Shown here: piece after piece, positions 6,407-8,693 of the stretch
How the letters are laid out: every line of letters begins with the position of its first letter
Numbering within the stretch: the stretch's first letter is position 1
Source: an uncultured Erysipelotrichaceae bacterium
GTDB taxonomy: Bacteria; Bacillota_I; Bacilli_A; RF39; UBA660
Length of the DNA: 8,693 bases
Direction: 5' to 3'
Assembly (NCBI GenBank): GCA_902766875.1
Contig: CACXFI010000055.1
Location: 1-8,693 of the forward strand
The notes under the pieces: model-generated
The model's database searches: none
What the model was told of the DNA's origin: nothing
Seen by the model: the letters and a program-made list of their open reading frames with translations, nothing else
Translations under genes and position numbers: made by a program

Positions 6407-6946
6407 ATGGATAAGTATGTAGATATATTTAGTGAATTAATGTTATTTTTGGTAGTAGCTGTAATATTTTTGATTGTTTTATCTATTGTTATGATGCTAT
6501 TCTTGAAAAATTTTAAGGTAGATGAAAAAAAGATAAAGTTATATGGTTTATTTTTAAATATGGATAATAAATCTTTAATAGCTTTTTCTGCTTTATCTAT
6601 TAATTACTTATTCTTAGTTTGGTGTATGGCTAGTTTTAATGATATTAATGTTATATATGTGTTTTTTACATATTTATTAGTATTTATTAGTGACGTAGTT
6701 AGAAAAAATTTTCCCAAGGGTTTTATAAATATGATTTTATGTGGTGTTAATTGTCTTTTTATACATATTGTATATATTATACATAGTTATTTGGTAGAAC
6801 AATATCAGAATCCAATTTTAATTGTAGTGTTGGTATTATCATTAATCTTTATATTTATGTATTATACATATAATTTATTTAGATCTTTAAACGATGTAGT
6901 ACTTCAAAATAAATATTTAATGGATAGAAAGAAGTATAAAGTATGA
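6407..6946 (+). CDS. Unrecognised five-helix membrane protein inside the ATPase-like operon
   Basis: The 179-residue product has five hydrophobic segments at about 10-33, 57-77, 80-98, 105-128 and 136-158. A charged loop (34-46, KNFKVDEKKIK) lies between helices 1 and 2, and the C-terminus is basic (NKYLMDRKKYKV). I recognise no family. It is not a convincing a subunit, because it lacks the essential membrane-buried Arg and the RLFGN-type helix, and it is shorter than usual (about 220-270). Nor does it look like AtpI or AtpR. An AGAGGG-type ribosome site (6396-6401) lies 5 nt before the ATG. The gene starts 1 nt after epsilon and overlaps gamma by 4 nt, a position that argues strongly for a part in the complex. 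It could be the membrane partner of the c-like ring or a scaffold. Confidence 0.7.
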   Translation: MDKYVDIFSELMLFLVVAVIFLIVLSIVMMLFLKNFKVDEKKIKLYGLFLNMDNKSLIAFSALSINYLFLVWCMASFNDINVIYVFFTYLLVFISDVVRKNFPKGFINMILCGVNCLFIHIVYIIHSYLVEQYQNPILIVVLVLSLIFIFMYYTYNLFRSLNDVVLQNKYLMDRKKYKV

Positions 6947-7719
6947 GGATAAAGAATGTTGTTAAAGTAATGAATTTTCATTCTTTACTTAAAGTTGAAA
7001 AAGCTAAAAAGAAAGCAGAAAAATATAGAGATGTTGGTGAAGAAGTAACTGATATTGTTAGAAAGATTATGTATAATAAAAATTTAATATTAGATAAAAA
7101 GGTTCTTACTGTGGATGAGAGTAAGCCTGTATTAAATATATATATTGCTAATGATTATGGCTTTTGTGGGGATTTTAATGCTAGTATTAGAAGACAAATG
7201 AAAATGGATAAAGATTGTTATAAAATTGTAGTTGGTTCTAAAATAACTTTAAAAGATGAAAAGATAATATTAAAAATATCTAAAGAAGATTTTTATAATA
7301 GATTTGTTGAAATAGAATCAGCTATATATAAGGCTTTAGATAATATGGAATATAGAGAAATTAATCTTTATTATAATCATTATAATAGTAGCAGTAGTTT
7401 TAGTTTTATGGGACTTAGATTATTTCCTATTGAATTTGATGGTGACTATTATGAAGGCCATGATTATGTGGCAGAGACTGATCCTGAGAAGATGATACGA
7501 AGTTTAGTAGGATTTTATATATGTTATCAGATAAAGATGTGTGAATCTATATCTTTGGCAGCTGAAAACTTAAATAGAAGTCAGATTACTAAGTTAGCTT
7601 TAGATAAAATAGAAGAGATAGAAGAAGAACAAAAGAATGATGAAATAAGAGAAAAAAATGAGAAACTTATAGCTAAAACAGTAGAAAATTTTAAAAAGAT
7701 AAGTAGGGAGGAAACATAA
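6943..7719 (+). CDS. atpG: F1-like ATPase gamma subunit (rotor shaft)
   Basis: The 258-residue product fits gamma. Its N-terminal helix starts RIKNVVKVMNFHSLLKVEKA (2-21; compare IK.V.NT.KITKAMEMVSAAK). The Rossmann-like middle carries the family signature as NDYGFCGDFN (70-79; usual SDRGLCGGFN). The long C-terminal helix (about 185-258) contains CESISLAAENLNRSQI, matching the 'SE...RM.AM..A..NA' pattern. The two terminal helices form the coiled coil that turns inside alpha3-beta3. It is slightly shorter than usual (about 285). The C-terminal helix is more charged, with a Glu-rich stretch (223-240), and runs about a dozen residues past the usual end. It sits after the five-helix gene and not between alpha and beta as in standard operons. 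Presence of gamma implies a rotary machine rather than a static ATPase. Confidence 0.85.
   Translation: MRIKNVVKVMNFHSLLKVEKAKKKAEKYRDVGEEVTDIVRKIMYNKNLILDKKVLTVDESKPVLNIYIANDYGFCGDFNASIRRQMKMDKDCYKIVVGSKITLKDEKIILKISKEDFYNRFVEIESAIYKALDNMEYREINLYYNHYNSSSSFSFMGLRLFPIEFDGDYYEGHDYVAETDPEKMIRSLVGFYICYQIKMCESISLAAENLNRSQITKLALDKIEEIEEEQKNDEIREKNEKLIAKTVENFKKISREET
7705..7711 (+). promoter_or_regulatory. Strong ribosome binding site of the coiled-coil gene
   Basis: AGGGAGG lies 7 nt before the ATG at 7719, inside the end of the gamma gene. It fixes the start and suggests substantial translation of the downstream protein. Confidence 0.8.
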
Positions 7720-8693
7720 TGGATGATAAGTACAATACTTTAAAAAATGCTCTAATTATTGAAAGAAATGATAAGCTATTAAAAGAATTTGAAAAACTTA
7801 TAATAGAAATGGATAGAGAAGATAATGATGAGTATTTACAAGAATATGAAAAATATGATAATATGACCCTTACTGTCGAAAAAGAAGAAGAGAAATTAAA
7901 TAATATTATAGATTTAATTAATAAAAGAGTAAATAAACAAAAACAATATAGAGATGATTATAGTTATATAACTGGAGAAGATGCTTATTTTTTGATAGAT
8001 ATTATGGATTATGAAAAACTACCTGATTTGGAAAAAAGATTGGATATAGTAAAGCATTATTTATCTATTAAAGATAGAATAGTTAATTTGTCTTTAAATA
8101 TAAAAGAGTATAATAAAGAATTAAAAGATAATCCTGATAATAGAAGAATAAATACTAAACTTAATAAATCATCTAAAAAAATAAATGGGTTATTAAATTC
8201 ATTAAAAAAAGAAGAAATTTTAGAATTATTATATGAATTTTGTATTGTTGATAGCTATCATGTAGAAGATGTAGATAATAATATTATGTTAAAGAATATA
8301 TTGTCTACTAATACAAAAAAGAGAGAAAAGAAAGTAAAAATATATAAAAAAGAAGAAAATGTTGATGAAATAAAAGATATATCTATAAGTGATAAAAATA
8401 AAGTAGAAGATAAAAAAGATATAGAAATTAAGAATAAAAAAGATGGAAATAATATTAATATAAGTGATGCTTCTATATTTATTATTCCTGGTGATAAATT
8501 AGAAATTAGTGATAGTGAAGATGTTCCTAAAAAGGATATAGAAGAGTATGTAGGATATAATGAAGAAAAAGAAGAAGATAATAATAATGATATAGTAGTT
8601 ATTGAAGAAAATAAAGATGAAGAAACAGAAAATAAAGAAGAGGAAACAGAAGAAAAAGCTTGTGAAGAAGAAAAACAAGATGATGTTGAACCC
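7719..8693 (+). CDS. Coiled-coil protein with acidic low-complexity C-terminal region (3'-truncated by the window)
   Basis: The frame is open from the ATG at 7719 to the right edge without a stop, giving 325 residues of an unfinished protein. Residues 1-195 are predicted by eye to be mostly alpha-helical and coiled-coil-like, rich in Lys, Glu, Leu and Asn, with DLEKRLDIVKHYLSIKDRI as a clear amphipathic stretch. From about 200 it becomes low complexity: a basic patch (NTKKREKKVKIYKK), a small hydrophobic island (DASIFIIPGDKLEI, about 254-267), then a strongly acidic region dominated by Glu, Asp and Asn. There is no signal peptide or membrane helix in the visible part. The ATG overlaps the gamma stop by 1 nt (TAATG), so it is the eighth gene of the operon. 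It resembles no standard ATPase subunit that I know, and could be a cytoplasmic linker or scaffold of the motor. Function unknown. Confidence 0.8.
   Translation, partial: MDDKYNTLKNALIIERNDKLLKEFEKLIIEMDREDNDEYLQEYEKYDNMTLTVEKEEEKLNNIIDLINKRVNKQKQYRDDYSYITGEDAYFLIDIMDYEKLPDLEKRLDIVKHYLSIKDRIVNLSLNIKEYNKELKDNPDNRRINTKLNKSSKKINGLLNSLKKEEILELLYEFCIVDSYHVEDVDNNIMLKNILSTNTKKREKKVKIYKKEENVDEIKDISISDKNKVEDKKDIEIKNKKDGNNINISDASIFIIPGDKLEISDSEDVPKKDIEEYVGYNEEKEEDNNNDIVVIEENKDEETENKEEETEEKACEEEKQDDVEP

Noticed and set aside
3319..6946. Mycoplasma-type code with TGA = Trp
   Set aside because: TGA occurs only at the alpha end (4813-4815) and five-helix end (6944-6946), each with another stop close behind. 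All internal Trp codons are TGG, and full-length genes are free of TGA.
6407..6946. Five-helix protein as ATPase subunit a (AtpB)
   Set aside because: No Arg lies within a hydrophobic segment, the conserved RLFGN-type helix is absent, and the length and position differ from subunit a.
1..8693. CRISPR arrays, tRNA or rRNA genes, insertion sequences
   Set aside because: I saw no regularly spaced repeats, cloverleaf-like segments, rRNA-like stretches or transposase signatures. Apart from the two short intergenic zones the window is coding.

Overview
The window is very AT-rich and encodes everything on the + strand. It uses Gram-positive style Shine-Dalgarno sites and a sigma-A-type extended -10 promoter. 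Tryptophan is always TGG inside the genes and TAA is the commonest stop, so the genetic code looks standard (table 11) rather than the TGA=Trp code of mycoplasmas. This fits a low-GC member of the Bacillota/Bacilli or a reduced-genome gut relative. The exact taxon cannot be fixed from the sequence.

Layout. (1) Positions 1-163 hold the 3' end of an unidentified gene. Next comes a small membrane-anchored protein gene (192-645) that appears split by a one-base frameshift at an A7 run, and a hairpin terminator at 628-656. (2) Positions 707-2179 encode a polytopic membrane protein resembling GT-C-fold glycosyltransferases, followed by a terminator (2160-2201). (3) A clear promoter (2232-2260) then drives a tightly packed operon that runs from 2306 to beyond the right edge. 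It encodes an F-type rotary ATPase-like complex in an unusual order: c-like ring subunit, b-like stalk protein, alpha, beta, short epsilon, an unrecognised five-helix membrane protein, gamma, and a long coiled-coil/acidic protein cut off by the window end. Every junction is a 1-nt gap or an overlap of 1-8 nt, so all eight genes are probably translationally coupled and belong to one machine.

The main result is that this is not an ordinary ATP synthase operon. Alpha, beta, epsilon and gamma keep the hallmarks of a working F1 motor. The c-like subunit keeps the glycine-rich helix 1 and the polar loop but has Ser where the ion-carrying Asp/Glu should be, with no acidic residue anywhere in helix 2. 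No a-subunit gene and no separate delta gene are in the window. The two extra proteins, five-helix and coiled-coil, have no counterpart that I know in the standard enzyme. My inference is an F1-like ATPase whose rotation or conformational cycle is coupled to something other than ion flow, analogous to (but apparently not the same as) the F1-like X0 ATPases of mycoplasmas.

Two lesions need checking. The beta gene has an in-frame TAA exactly at a conserved Glu codon, immediately followed by ATG, so beta is either split, a pseudogene, or affected by a sequence error. The small upstream membrane protein is broken at a homopolymer.
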